DNA of 64,000 nucleotides from Calendula officinalis (Eukaryota; Streptophyta; Magnoliopsida; Asterales; Asteraceae): NCBI GenBank assembly GCA_963853835.1, contig OY970834.1, positions 35,309,257 to 35,373,256 on the forward strand, in the 5' to 3' direction. The position numbers and the translations under genes were made by a program. Of the stretch, positions 51,293-61,800 are shown piece after piece. Below the pieces are notes generated by a model. It ran no database searches. It was not told the origin of the DNA and saw only the letters and a list, made by a program, of their open reading frames with translations. Position 1 is the first letter of the stretch. Each line of letters opens with the position of its first letter.

Positions 51293-52112
51293 TCATCTAG
51301 TGTGGCGGCCCTCTTTACTTCCAACTCGTACTCCCACGGGAGTCCATTGGCATACCGAACAATTCGGGATCTCTCATCCGGATACAATTTGATCACAAAC
51401 GGGATTAACCCCGTGAACTTCCTAGTGTACTCATCGACACTAAAACCACCCTTCTTCAAATGAACAAACTCTTCTTGAAGTTTTTCTAAGTTTCTCTCGG
51501 GGCAAAACTTTGCCTTCAACCGTTTCACAAACTCATCCCACGTCATCTTGTACACCGCCCTCTTTCCCAACGTTTCATACATGGTGTCCCACCAGACGAG
51601 GGCTTCATCTTTCGATAAACGAGAAGCATAGATTACCATATCACATTCCTTGCATTTACTAGCTTCAAGGACTTGTTCGGTTTCACGCATCCAACGGATC
51701 GTGACTTTCGGTTCGGAGCTACCATAGTAGTTATCGGGCTTAAAAGCCATAAAGTTCTTATACGTGCACCCCTTCCTTTCCCTCGGTTCGGGGTCGCTCT
51801 CATCTTCTCCGTTGATGATTTCTCAGTTTGAGCAACACTACTTGACTTGCTCTTTGTGCGGGGTGGAGATTCCTCCCGCCTTTCACGTGCCATATGCTCA
51901 TTGAGAAGTCGGTTCACATCCTCGTTCACTATGTCCCTCATTTGATTGAACATAGTTTGGAGGTGTTCTACGGTGACCGGGGTGTGAGTGTTCCTTTCAA
52001 CACCCGAATTCTCCACTTCATCCCGAGGTGGAGGACCAAATACCGGTTCAACAATGTTATTCGAATCTTGCCCTTGATCAAGTGGGCCTCTTGCACTTCT
52101 AGTTCTCACCAT
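51293..52112 (-). pseudogene. Gypsy gag, N-terminal part (frameshifted, split by Copia)
   Basis: The gag start is taken at the ATG at 52112 (MVRTRSARG, a common Gypsy gag opening), 223 bases inside the PBS. A frameshift near 51815-51830 separates this from the capsid frame (51750 downward: FMAFKPDNYYG, WWDTMYE, FCPERNLEKLQEEF, GLPWEYELEVKR). The capsid frame runs into the Copia insertion at 51297, where the target GATGA lies in codons for Asp-Asp. The domain matches the retrotransposon gag family that builds the virus-like particle. Confidence 0.9.
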
Positions 52113-52334
52113 TTTGCTATAATAAGACATCAACCATTTAGAAGTTAATTTATCAAAGTAACGGTGGCATTGACCGTTCCACATCCAACATGACCTATTC
52201 CCTTAAGGTCAACCCTAATGAACCTACACTTAAGGTCTCAATAGCCATTTCATAAGTATCCTATGGAACCTACGGTCCTACTAGCTCAGTTTAAGTCTAG
52301 GATGGTCAACTCAACCTAGTTCACTTAAACTATA

Positions 52335-52346
52335 GCTCTGATACCA
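52335..52346 (-). promoter_or_regulatory. Primer-binding site, initiator tRNA-Met
   Basis: The complement reads TGGTATCAGAGC, three bases from the LTR, as in the left Gypsy. Confidence 0.9.
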
Positions 52347-52349
52347 AGT

Positions 52350-52934
52350 TGTAACACCTCAATTTTCAAAACAACATTTAAATAACATTTAATCCAAAAT
52401 ACAAAGTATTGCAACGGTGTCAAATACCGGTTTTACAAAAACGAAAAGGTTTCTTGTTCGAGATTATCAGAGTTTACAAAAACGGTGTTACAAATTATAT
52501 CTTAACCATAGGATAAGGACTCTAATCATCAACACCGAGCTAATCTCAACAAGGCCTCTTCTAAACGGGCCTCCTAGATCTTCGATCCCGAACCTGAGTA
52601 CATAGCAAAAACACAAACATAGTACGTGAGACAAAATTGCCTCGTGAGATACATGGGTTTTAGACCCGATAAACATTTAGTCAGATAATATCATTTAATC
52701 TTAAAATAATATTACTAAGTTTGTTTTGGGTCACTTTATCACTTTCATCATTGGGCAATGTCAAGATAATCGGAATGCCTCCAATCTATCAAGACCATCA
52801 TTTCCACGGTAATCGGAATGCCTCCAATCTACCGGGACTCATAGGTATTGGGTAATCGGAATGCCTCCAATCTACCACGAACCTTAAGGTACCGTAATAA
52901 CCGGAATGCCTCCAATCTACTACGGCCCTAGGGA

Positions 52935-52966
<32 letters not shown>

Positions 52967-54005
52967 CTTAACTTTCATCGTTATAGCTCCATCTTTTCTT
53001 ATTCAATCATTCATTTAACCATCATACAAGCAATTCATCATATATCACATAAATGACTAAATTACTTAAATACTCGATAAAAATCATTTAATCATAAAAA
53101 CATTTACTAGCTATGTACCCAGTTTGAAAGTTCACATGTACTCACCTTAGCCAAGTTTATCCAAAAGTTGTGTTCCTTGAACACCAATATCACTTCTCAA
53201 GATTTGAATGCCTCAAATCCACAAACCGATAACCTATTATCAAAACCAATACAATGGTTGCATCATTTATCAATACCAACTACATAATCCAAGTCTAGTT
53301 AACTACTAGCACCATTTTCCCCAAAATTACCAAACCCTAAGTTCATAAATCACCATATTTTCATGTATTCATAACATGACCACATTTTCCTTGTTAAAAT
53401 ACCATAGATCTAAGTTATTTCACTTCCATTTAACCATTCATGAACAAATCCATAACTAGGGTTTATGATTCAAGCTTCCATACTCAAATCTAAGACTTTT
53501 AACACAAGAGAGATGGAGATTTACCTTAGATCTTCAACTAGGAACAAGAATCACCAAGATTTGATGAAGATTAAGCTCCAAACGACCCTTATGCTCCAGA
53601 AATCGTTCACACACAATGAGGGGGAAAAACTAGGGTTTTATGTGTGTAATAAATGAAGATTCCCGTCTTAAATGCTGGTATCGCCCAAAGTTCGCGATCG
53701 CTACCAGAGTTCGCGACGCGAACTCTTTCCCACTCGCATAGTTCGCGATCGTTACCGGTCCGGGAACTACTTCGCGATAAATGACCCAAATCGCTGTACC
53801 GAGTTCACGATCGCCATCCATTCTTCGCGCCGCGAAGTCCTAGAGCAGCTGAGGCTGCACTTTTCCATTTATGTCTCGACCCGGTTTCGCCCATAGCTTT
53901 CTCGTACGGCATCCAAACGACACGAAATCAATTCCTACATTCTTTAAACGAATTATCCTTATTTAACATATTTTTGTACAATTTATTTATTTACAAAATT
54001 CGACA
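52350..54005 (-). repeat. 5' LTR of the right Gypsy element
   Basis: 1,656 bp, partner of 38183-39866. The outer end reads ATTCGACA where the partner reads ATTCGGGTCGTTACA, a 7-bp loss. The target duplicate catat still follows exactly. Confidence 0.92.
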
Positions 54006-54010
54006 CATAT

Positions 54011-54369
54011 CTTCTGGGAGATGATATCACAACCACAAAAGTTACTTAAGCTGTTCTAGATTATTTAGGCTGGCAAAGCCCATTCTTACTAAAAATCCAT
54101 TCACTTCATCAAATAATTAATTCTAAAAATTTATTTAATCTTGCCAAATTGTATATTATTCACCTGAACTTTTATTGATTCTAAAAGTTATATATAGCAA
54201 AGCTATATCGAAAAAGGTTCACGTGACATTTCTTTTCTTTTCTTTTTTAATATTCCTATGAACGAGCAGACTTTATTCAGTCTTTTAACCAACGAAAATG
54301 TGATTTAAAAAATTAATAACATATTTAAGTTTTTAGAGAAACTTTTATATTACTGTGAAACTGTATAAA
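54011..54369. other. Intergenic; nothing recognised
   Basis: AT-rich sequence with no homology that I can see. Confidence 0.4.
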
Positions 54370-54447
54370 CGAAGAAAAAAAACCCCGTAGCGGAGCACGG
54401 GCACTTATTACACTCTTTGTCTTCATCGTTGTTTACTCCGGACATGT
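54370..54447 (-). pseudogene. SUMO exon-1-like fragment
   Basis: On the minus strand an ATG at 54447 opens MSGVNNDEDKE, like the N-terminus of plant SUMO. It then drifts into unrelated and T-rich sequence. The ATG and about 60 bases upstream match those around 57697, so the two are copies of one another. Confidence 0.35.
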
Positions 54448-54562
54448 TGTAAATTGTGATGTTTGTCAGTCGATCATTCGACCAACTTTCAATGAAGAAT
54501 ACTCGTTTCAGTCGTTTGTGTAGGGAGCGTAGGACTATAGTAATATCACTTGCACACCCCAT

Positions 54563-55080
54563 AGTTTGGAACTAATGACATTAACCTAGAGGCTAGAGGA
54601 AACAACGATACGCTAACCATGTTCATAAATAATGTATTGTTTATTTTGGCTATATTTTAAACCTGTTATTAAAAAACTGAGATCATCTAATATTAAGTTT
54701 CATCAATATACATGGCAAACTTGTAGATATAAGACCGAACACGTGACCAAATGCATTATCAAACCGGGGGTAACTGTTGAATGCTGGCTCTTACAAGAAG
54801 TTCGGTCGCCAAAGAGACCATGCCGAACAAAAAATAAAAAGAGCACGCATCATGCCGGAGTCATGTAGTAGTGTGACATGTTGGCAGCGACCAACAAAAG
54901 GTCAACCTTACTGGTGGCCTTAAGCCATATAGATGTAATCTTCTTGTAACTTAGAAAAAAACTGGGTTTGTACGTGGCAACCAATTGGTGGGTGATGGTG
55001 GCAGTAACAATGATGGTGATGACTTTTTAAGGTTTAAAAGATTAATAAAGATAAATTTGTATCAAGTCAGGGATATATAG
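54563..55080. other. Intergenic; nothing recognised
   Basis: No ORF or repeat with support. Confidence 0.4.
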
Positions 55081-56094
55081 TGATACGGATCTAGAAGATT
55101 CCTATCAAGTCTATCTTCAACCATCCAACATATTTAGAGTTTATCTTTTGTTTAGCCTTATCTATTAGTTTTCCTTATTATAGTTTAATTAGTATTTATC
55201 TTTATTTGCTTATATATAGGATAATAATGTATGGTTGGATGACAAGTATTGAATTAATAAGAAAACGTTTCGTTTGAAACAAGAACTCGTGTTCTTGATT
55301 GTGAGTCGGTTGGCCGAACACACCCTTAAGCTAGGGTTTAGCCTCCACTAATACGAATCCGTATCAAGTGTTATCAGAGCATCAGGTCATCAGGATGTCA
55401 GGCCGTGAGGAAGATCGTCGTCAACACCGTAGATTCGCCGCCAGAGGCAACGGCCATGAACAACGTGACCCACGAGACGTCGCTGAGATTGAATGGCTAC
55501 AACAACGGATTCGCGAGCTCGAACTAAATCGGTTTGATCAAGATGATTCGGCCAACAAGTTCATAGAGATGTCCGACCGTGAGGAAGATCGCCGTCAAAA
55601 CCGTAGATTCGCCGCCGGAGGCAACGAGTTTGAACAACGTGACCCACGTGACATCGAAATCGAACGATTGCGGCAAAGGATCCGAGATCTTGAGCTTAAG
55701 CAACCCGTTTACAAAGTCTCCGCCACCTCTAATGTTTCTGATATGTACCCGTACGAGCCCGATGAAGATGATGACTCGAGGACGAGTCATTTTTTTAGTG
55801 GGGGAGGATGATACGGATCTAGAAGCTTCCTATCAAGTCTATCTTCAACCATCCAACATATTTAGAGTTTATCTTTTGTTTAGCCTTATCTATTAGTTTT
55901 CCTTATTATAGTTTAATTAGTATTTATCTTTATTAGCTTATATATAGGATAATAATGTATGGTTGGATGACAAGTATTGAATTAATAAGAAAACGTTTCG
56001 TTTGAAACAAGAACTCGTGTTCTTGATTGTGAGTCGGTTGGCCGAACACACCCTTAAGCTAGGGTTTAGCTTCCACTAATACGAATCCGTATCA
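55081..56094 (+). mobile_element. Small LTR element with gag-like ORF only (TR-GAG/TRIM type)
   Basis: Two 286-bp LTRs (55081-55366 and 55809-56094) differ at three bases and have a 10-bp inverted terminus (TGATACGGAT / ATCCGTATCA). A PBS-like TGTTATCAGAGC follows the first LTR at 55369-55380, one base off the initiator-Met PBS. GTGGGGGAGGA precedes the second LTR as a purine tract. The 442-bp interior has a single ORF and no pol, so it must use proteins from another element. Flanks (tatag and ttagt) do not give a clean 5-bp duplication. Confidence 0.88.
55395..55811 (+). CDS. Gag-like protein of the small LTR element, internally duplicated
   Basis: 138 codons starting at MSGREEDRRQ; an upstream ATG at 55368 would add nine residues. 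Residues 1-45 and about 56-98 are copies of each other: each opens MS-REEDRRQ-RRFAA, passes a GN-EQRDPRD stretch and ends in a QQRIRELEL/RQRIRDLEL heptad helix. A similar opening occurs at the start of many plant Gypsy gag proteins, so I read this as a gag N-terminus with a coiled coil, doubled. The tail is acidic (YEPDEDDD). The stop codon TGA is the first three bases of the 3' LTR. There is no zinc knuckle. Confidence 0.7.
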   Translation: MSGREEDRRQHRRFAARGNGHEQRDPRDVAEIEWLQQRIRELELNRFDQDDSANKFIEMSDREEDRRQNRRFAAGGNEFEQRDPRDIEIERLRQRIRDLELKQPVYKVSATSNVSDMYPYEPDEDDDSRTSHFFSGGG

Positions 56095-56129
56095 TTAGTC
56101 TAGTAACTCATTTCGTTAGGCTTGTGTTA

Positions 56130-56279
56130 GGGCATGTTCGGGTAAATTTTTCAAAACTCCTTATTGATTTATTGGCTTCTTGAGAAGCCAAAATCAAGAA
56201 GTAAAGAGCTTTTTACTTCTTGATTTTGGCTCCTCAAGAAGCTAATAAGGAGTTTTGAAAAGCACTCCCAAACATGCCA
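56130..56279. mobile_element. Foldback MITE, Tourist/PIF-like
   Basis: 150 bp that folds on itself almost end to end (GGGCATGTTCGGG... to ...CCCAAACATGCC, with long inner arms around 'aagaagtaaaaagc'). TTA lies directly on both sides (56127-56129 and 56280-56282), fitting the 3-bp duplication of PIF/Harbinger elements. Confidence 0.8.
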
Positions 56280-56503
56280 TTAATAACACAAAGATCGCAA
56301 TTTCAAATCCTGCATGACACTTATTTTTTATAAACACAAAACTGTCCTGAAATAGCAAATGTAAACTTTACTAATTTTGAAAGATCCAAAATGTATTATA
56401 AATAGTAAAGATATATAAACAGGATTGTTACATAAACAGAACAAGTTTTATTTTCACACACACTATAGGATTTTGGATACATTTTGATGAGGAAGAAACC
56501 AGC

Positions 56504-56984
56504 TCAATTTCCTCTTAGTTGCGGTAACGCAAGGATTTCTTCCCCGTCCTCCATTTCCAACTGTCACACCCACAATTTATTAAATATCAGCACCTTCATA
56601 TATCATACCAACCAACAGACCAAAACAACATCTCAAAACGGGTAATCTTAATTCTTAATCTTTATGTGCAGGTCAAAACGGATCTTATTGATCCAACCCA
56701 TTACACTTTTGTCCGTTTTTATATACTGTAAATAATTAATGTATAATAAATGGTTACGCGAAATTATATCATTGAAGGAACAACATGCTCTTTTTTTACA
56801 TAAAACGATGTAAGCCATTGTTTTTAATTAATTGTAGTTCAAATTATTTAATTCGACGATCGACCATCCCAACCCACTTGCATATTTTGACCCGTAGTCA
56901 ACCCGCTTACTCAACAATTTTGCCACCGTTAGTACTTAGTAGTATATAAGGTTGGTTCACTCTAGTAGAGATCTACATTTGTGT

Positions 56985-57064
<80 letters not shown>

Positions 57065-57214
57065 ATCGGGGGTTTCCTCCCTTGATAATCGACGCCCACG
57101 AAACATGAAAGCCACACCGCAAGATCCGTAAGCAGCATTTAGATGACAGTATGCATACATAAGCTTCTTCAGTTGTGTGCTCCTTTTCATCTTAAAGTAA
57201 AACTCCTTACCATC
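56504..57214 (-). pseudogene. SUMO-like gene, two recognisable exons, no di-glycine end
   Basis: SUMO is a small ubiquitin-fold modifier joined to target lysines through a C-terminal Gly-Gly. Exon 57214-57062 is an intact 51-codon block reading DGKEFYFKMKRSTQLKKLM..., then GRRLSREETPDD. It has an acceptor TATTAG and a donor GAT|GTACTC, at the usual SUMO exon borders. Exon 56560-56504 (acceptor GTGACAG) reads LEMEDGEEILAL, as in SUMO exon 3, but continues PQLRGN and stops, so the conserved Gly-Gly is absent. The intron between them contains a CT/CA microsatellite. The first exon is uncertain (candidate at 57697). Either a pseudogene or a divergent unprocessed relative. Confidence 0.7.
56985..57059. 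repeat. Compound (TG)n(AG)n microsatellite
   Basis: About 20 bp of TG followed by about 55 bp of AG, starting two bases inside the 5' splice site of the SUMO-like intron. Confidence 0.95.
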
Positions 57215-57639
57215 CTAATAAATAATTAAAAGTGGCAAATAATAAAATCTACACCGGTTGGTAAATGCAAGTCATTTGTTAAACTCAAATTTGACAACAA
57301 GTTGCTTACTTTTTTGTAGAAATAAACAACGGTAGCCACATTTATATGTATACAAATATTAAATGTCAACAAATTTGAAAATAAGCAAACAAATAGTAAT
57401 CAGTTATATAATTAGCGTGTGATATTTGAAATCTACATAAACCTAAGAAAAGTATAAACGGTTAATACTAGTTGAAATACAATGCATAAAATGGGTACTT
57501 GGACTCAATTATTGCTATAAGGTTAAAAGATCAAATTTGTGTTATCCAAATATAGCATTAGACCAAAGGACCTGGCGGTATAAGATGTTGAAGAGTCCTT
57601 ATGACTAGTTTAGACTTTATTTAAAATCGAATTCATTAC

Positions 57640-57697
57640 TGTATAATTCAGACCGACCACCGGCTTCGTTGTCTTCATCGCAGTTAAGTCCGGGCAT
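57640..57697 (-). pseudogene. Candidate SUMO-like exon 1
   Basis: ATG at 57697 opens MPGLNCDEDNEAGG, similar to the copy at 54447 and to SUMO N-termini, about 430 bases upstream of the SUMO-like exon on the same strand. It runs to a stop and shows no splice donor in the right phase, so a full gene cannot be assembled. Confidence 0.3.
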
Positions 57698-57719
57698 GCT
57701 GACGTTTTCCTGTCGATCG

Positions 57720-57999
57720 ATTGACGGACTTCCAATTCCGAATTTGGAGTTCGAATACATTATAGGGTTTACTGGTGGGGGATTTTGATTTTGTTGAGGA
57801 TGGGGGTTAGGGATTGGAGCTGGATTCCGGCGAATTTGTTGAATCTCCGCCGTTAGGGTTTGAAGATTTGCATTGACCCTTGTGACCTCACCTGTTGTAC
57901 GGCGGCAGATAGGGCTTGGAGTTGAGCCGTTGTTGCCTCAGTTGTTGTTTCTAGGTTGGTCAGGCGATTGTCCACCGTCGAAGTTCTCAATTTCGGCAT
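57720..57999 (-). pseudogene. Gag-like fragment
   Basis: From ATG at 57999 the minus strand reads MPKLRTSTVDNRLTNLETTT and an Ala/Gln-rich helix, then after a frame break a Pro/Asn/Gln-rich stretch. This layout resembles the N-terminus of some Gypsy gag proteins. Weak assignment. Confidence 0.35.
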
Positions 58000-58319
58000 G
58001 TTGAGAAGCACGAAAGAAGGAAGATGAGAGGAATAGCATTATTTTTATTTTTATTCATTTTTGAGCTTAGGTGACTTCCTGGCTTTTTGAAGTCAAAAAA
58101 CTATTTGAATTATCTAAAATCACTTCTAGAAACATTATTTTATTTTATTTTTTAGTAACCTATTTTCATAAAGTTTATACATACATATATACCTTCTTAA
58201 AATAATTTACAGAATTTTTTTTATCTTCTTAAAAAAATGATACTCACTTTATACAAATATTTATTACTTTATATTACTACTTATTAAATGTTTAACATCT
58301 AAAATCCATTAATCTAAAT

Positions 58320-58547
58320 GACACAACCAAAAATTCATAATCACTTTCATAAATCATGAATGCAGTTTTACTTAAATCTAGTGTATCAACCTTAAATCCA
58401 ACTTAGTGAACACCTTAGCTCCATTTAATTCATCAATTAGTTCCTCGATAACATGAATGGGAAACTTATCATTTACTGTATATTTGTTCAACTATCCATA
58501 ATTTATACACATTCTCCAAGTTCCATTTTTTTAATCATTAGAATGGG
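58320..58547 (-). pseudogene. Gypsy reverse-transcriptase relic, part 2
   Basis: The minus strand, with frame changes, holds the Gypsy RT words [28 protein letters not shown] and KLDLR. It continues the relic at 63853-64000; the two were parted by the TIR element and the Copia within it. Confidence 0.7.
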
Positions 58548-58614
58548 CTAGGGGTGAGCTGTGAGCATTTGGACAAAAAACCGAACCGAACCGAAACCGG
58601 TAACATGTAATCGC

Positions 58615-58829
58615 TGATAATAAGTAGAAATATTATTGAATTGCTCTGTTTGTATTACTTTTGTATGTTTTGATTACAGGGAACGTCTACTATTTTATAC
58701 ACAAGAAGGAGAGTACAAAAAAGGAAAAACAATCAAAAAGAATCATTGTCTTCAAGGCTGTGATCGGATACTGAGCTGGAAAGGAGACACCAATATTGTT
58801 TCCTTTTAATATTTATTGACTTTCTAACA
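58615..58829 (-). repeat. 3' LTR of the intact Copia
   Basis: 215 bp. On the minus strand a TATAAAATAG box (58690-58699) is the likely promoter. The last codon's stop lies in it. Confidence 0.93.
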
Positions 58830-61800
58830 CTCCCCCTCAAGTTGAATGGTGGGATCACCAAAATTCAACTTGTCTAAAACTTCATGTAGAGATTTTCCAC
58901 TAACTGCTTTGGTTAAGATGTCAGCGAGTTGATCTTCTGACCATACAAACGGAAGTGTAATGATTTTGGCTTCTAGTTTCTCTTTTATAAAATGTCGATC
59001 CACTTCTACATGTTTTGTTCGGTCATGTTGGACCGGATTTTCTGATATTTGAATTGCTGCTTCGTTGTCGCTAAATACTTTACTAGGTTTTCTTGAAGGG
59101 TACCCGATTTCGGTTAGAAGTTTCCTTACCCACAATACTTCAGTGATCCCCCTTGCTATTCCTCTAAATTCTGCCTCAGCACTCGATAAGGCAACTACCT
59201 TTTGTTTCTTGCTGCGCCAAGTTACAAGGTTACCACCGACAAGAGTAAAATACCCTGCTGTAGATCTTCTATCATTTTTGTCCCCTGCCCAATCTGCGTC
59301 GGTGTATAGTTGGGTTTCAAGGTGACCATTTGGTTTAAACCATATTCCATGCCCGACTGTTCCTTTAAGATATCTCACGATTCTTAAGACTGCTTCCATG
59401 TGAGGTTTTTGAGGTTTGTGCATATATTGGCTCACTACGCTTACAGCGTATGCTATGTCTGGGCGAGTGTGAGAGAGGTATATAAGTTTCCCTACCATTT
59501 TCTGATACCTCATTTTATCTGCTAAAACATCATTTTCTTCGTTAAGGAGTTTCTGGTTCATAATCATTGGTGTTTCAGCTGGCTTACAATCAATCATCCC
59601 AGTCTCTGCGAGTAGGTCAAGGACATATTTTTTCTGATGCATGAAGATTCCTTGTTTTGACCTTAGAACTTCGATTCCTAGGAAGTATTTGAGATTTCCT
59701 AGATCCTTCATTTCAAATTCTGAGAATAGATTTCTTTTGAGTCTTGTTATTTCTTCTTTGTCGTCACCTGTAATGATCATATCATCAACATAAATTATTA
59801 AACAAGTTATTAATTTTCCCCTTCTTTTAAGAAATAGAGTGTGGTCTGAGTTGCTTTGTTTGAATCCATAGCTTTTCATAGCTATGGTGAATCTCCCAAA
59901 CCAAGCTCTAGGGGATTGTTTTAAACCATAAAGAGATTTTTTAAGGCGACACACTTCCCTGTTTTTGTAGTTTTCTCTGAAACCGTGTGGAGCTTCCATA
60001 TATACTTCTTCTTGTAATTCTCCGTGTAGGAAAGCATTTTTTACGTCAAACTGATGCATAGGCCATCCTTGATTTGCGGCTAGAGAACAAAGAACTCTGA
60101 TAGTGTTGATTTTTGCTACAGGAGAGAAGGTCTCTGAGTAGTCGATCCCATATGTTTGTGTATAACCCTTTGCTACTAATCTTGCTTTGTGCCTTTCAAT
60201 TGTTCCATCGGGTTTGTATTTGATTGTGAATACCCATCGACACCCAACAGCTTTCTTTCCTATCGGTAGGGTGCATTTGATCCACGTATTGTTCTTCTCT
60301 AGGGCTTTCATTTCTTCTTCCATTGCATTTTTCCATTGTTTTGATTTAAGTGCTTGATCAACAGTTGTAGGGATTGATTCTGAACATAAAGCAACAGTGA
60401 AGGCTTTGGCTTGTTGAGATAAGTTTCCTTCCGCTATGTTGGCCATTGGGTACCTACTCTTCTTTGTTTCCCTTTCTGGTGAGTACCTGTTAGGTGGAAT
60501 GCCTCGGTTTGATCTTGGAGGTAAAGTATATTGTTCAGGTTCATTTTCTTGGATTGTTGTGAGTTCTTCATCTTCTTGATCTATTTCCTGCACATTTTCT
60601 TGCTCACATAAATTGTTAGTAGGGAATGGGCCACTTACCTCGGGTACCAGGATAGGAGTCGATTCTTGGGGGGCACTGTCTTCAGTGATTTGAGGAGATT
60701 GAGTTTCTGTAGAAGTATCTTCAGTATGTTGAGTTTCTGTGGAAGGATTGTTTTGGTTGATCGTTGTTGTGTCTACTATTTCTAGCCAACTCAGTGTGTC
60801 GTTCGTATTATTCGTACTCTCCCCCTGACCACTGATGTTGGAGTAATAATATTCGGTTTCTAAAAAATCACAATTCATTGTGGTAAACATACGTCGAGTT
60901 TTAGGATTGTAGCACCGGTAACCTTTTTGGTTTACTCCGTATCCGACAAACACACATTTCTCCGCACATGGATCAAGCTTGGATCTAGTAGTTTTGGGTA
61001 TGTGGACAAATACGGTACAACCAAAGATACGTGGCTCTAGAGTGAGGAAAGGAGGAGGGTTGGTATATTCAGTAAGAACTTGTAACGGAGTTTTAAATTT
61101 TAAAATATGGGTGGGAAGACGGTTGATGAGATAGGCCGCTGTAGCAAGAGCTTCAGGCCAGAAATATTTTGGGGTTTGAGATTCGATTAAGAGAGCACGA
61201 GTAATTTCTAGGAGGATACGATTTTTTCGCTCGGCAACTCCGTTTTGTTCCGGAGTATGAGGACACGAGGTTTGATGATTTATACCCTTTTCTTCGCAAA
61301 AAAGTTTCATATTAGAGTTAATGAATTCACCACCATTATCAGACCTGAGGACTTGGATATTTTCTTTAAATTGAGTTTGAACCATCGTGTAGAAAATTTT
61401 AAATTTCTCAAAAACTTCATGTTTATTTTTTAATAAGTAAATCCATGTCATTCGAGTGCAGTCATCTACAAACATGACAAAAAAACGAAAGTTTTGGCCT
61501 CCAAAAACTGGAGCGGGGCCCCACACATCCGAATGAATTAACGAAAATGGTCGGTCAACTTTTGTAAAATTTGGTTTAAACGTTTTTCGATGATTTTTAG
61601 CAAACACGCATGTCTCACAATGTGACTTACAATTTAAAGGAAAAAGTTTAGGAAATAAAGTACGTAAATAACTGATAGATGGGTGACCTAGTCTCCTGTG
61701 CCACAACCAAGCCTCCCGTTCTGTTGTGCCATGAGATAACATTGCACTTCCATTTTGAGTAACCTCGTCCACATAATATAACCCGTTCTTCTCAGTGCCA

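Larger units (their letters stand above)
43658..51297 (-). mobile_element. Copia element with identical LTRs but decayed coding region
   Basis: Duplicated target tcatc (43658-43662 and 51293-51297) inside the right Gypsy gag. On the minus strand the 734-bp LTRs begin TGTTGGAATATGC and end ACCATTA, so the termini are TG...TA. The candidate PBS next to the 5' LTR reads TGGTATCACGAG (50546-50557). A purine tract AAGTGGGAGC adjoins the 3' LTR (44397-44406). The interior holds only scattered pol and gag fragments. I see no difference between the LTRs, which implies recent movement using proteins supplied by another element. Confidence 0.88.
38178..54010 (-). mobile_element. Gypsy chromovirus (Tekay-like), interrupted by a Copia
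   Basis: The 5-bp duplication catat (38178-38182 and 54006-54010) bounds LTRs that start TGTAACACC. On the minus strand the order is 5' LTR, initiator-Met PBS (52335-52346), gag, zinc knuckles, protease, reverse transcriptase, RNase H, integrase, chromodomain-like tail, purine tract, 3' LTR. This order and the tail fit the Tekay group of chromoviruses. Gag has a frameshift near 51820 and is split by a Copia at 43663-51292. A second frameshift lies between RNase H and integrase. By eye the LTRs differ at about eight substitutions, plus repeat-length and one 7-bp difference. Confidence 0.92.

Noticed and set aside
56957..57190. Single-exon 77-codon ORF ending in (Ser-Leu) and (His-Thr) repeats
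   Set aside because: The repeats come from reading the microsatellite in the intron; the splice donor ends the exon before it.
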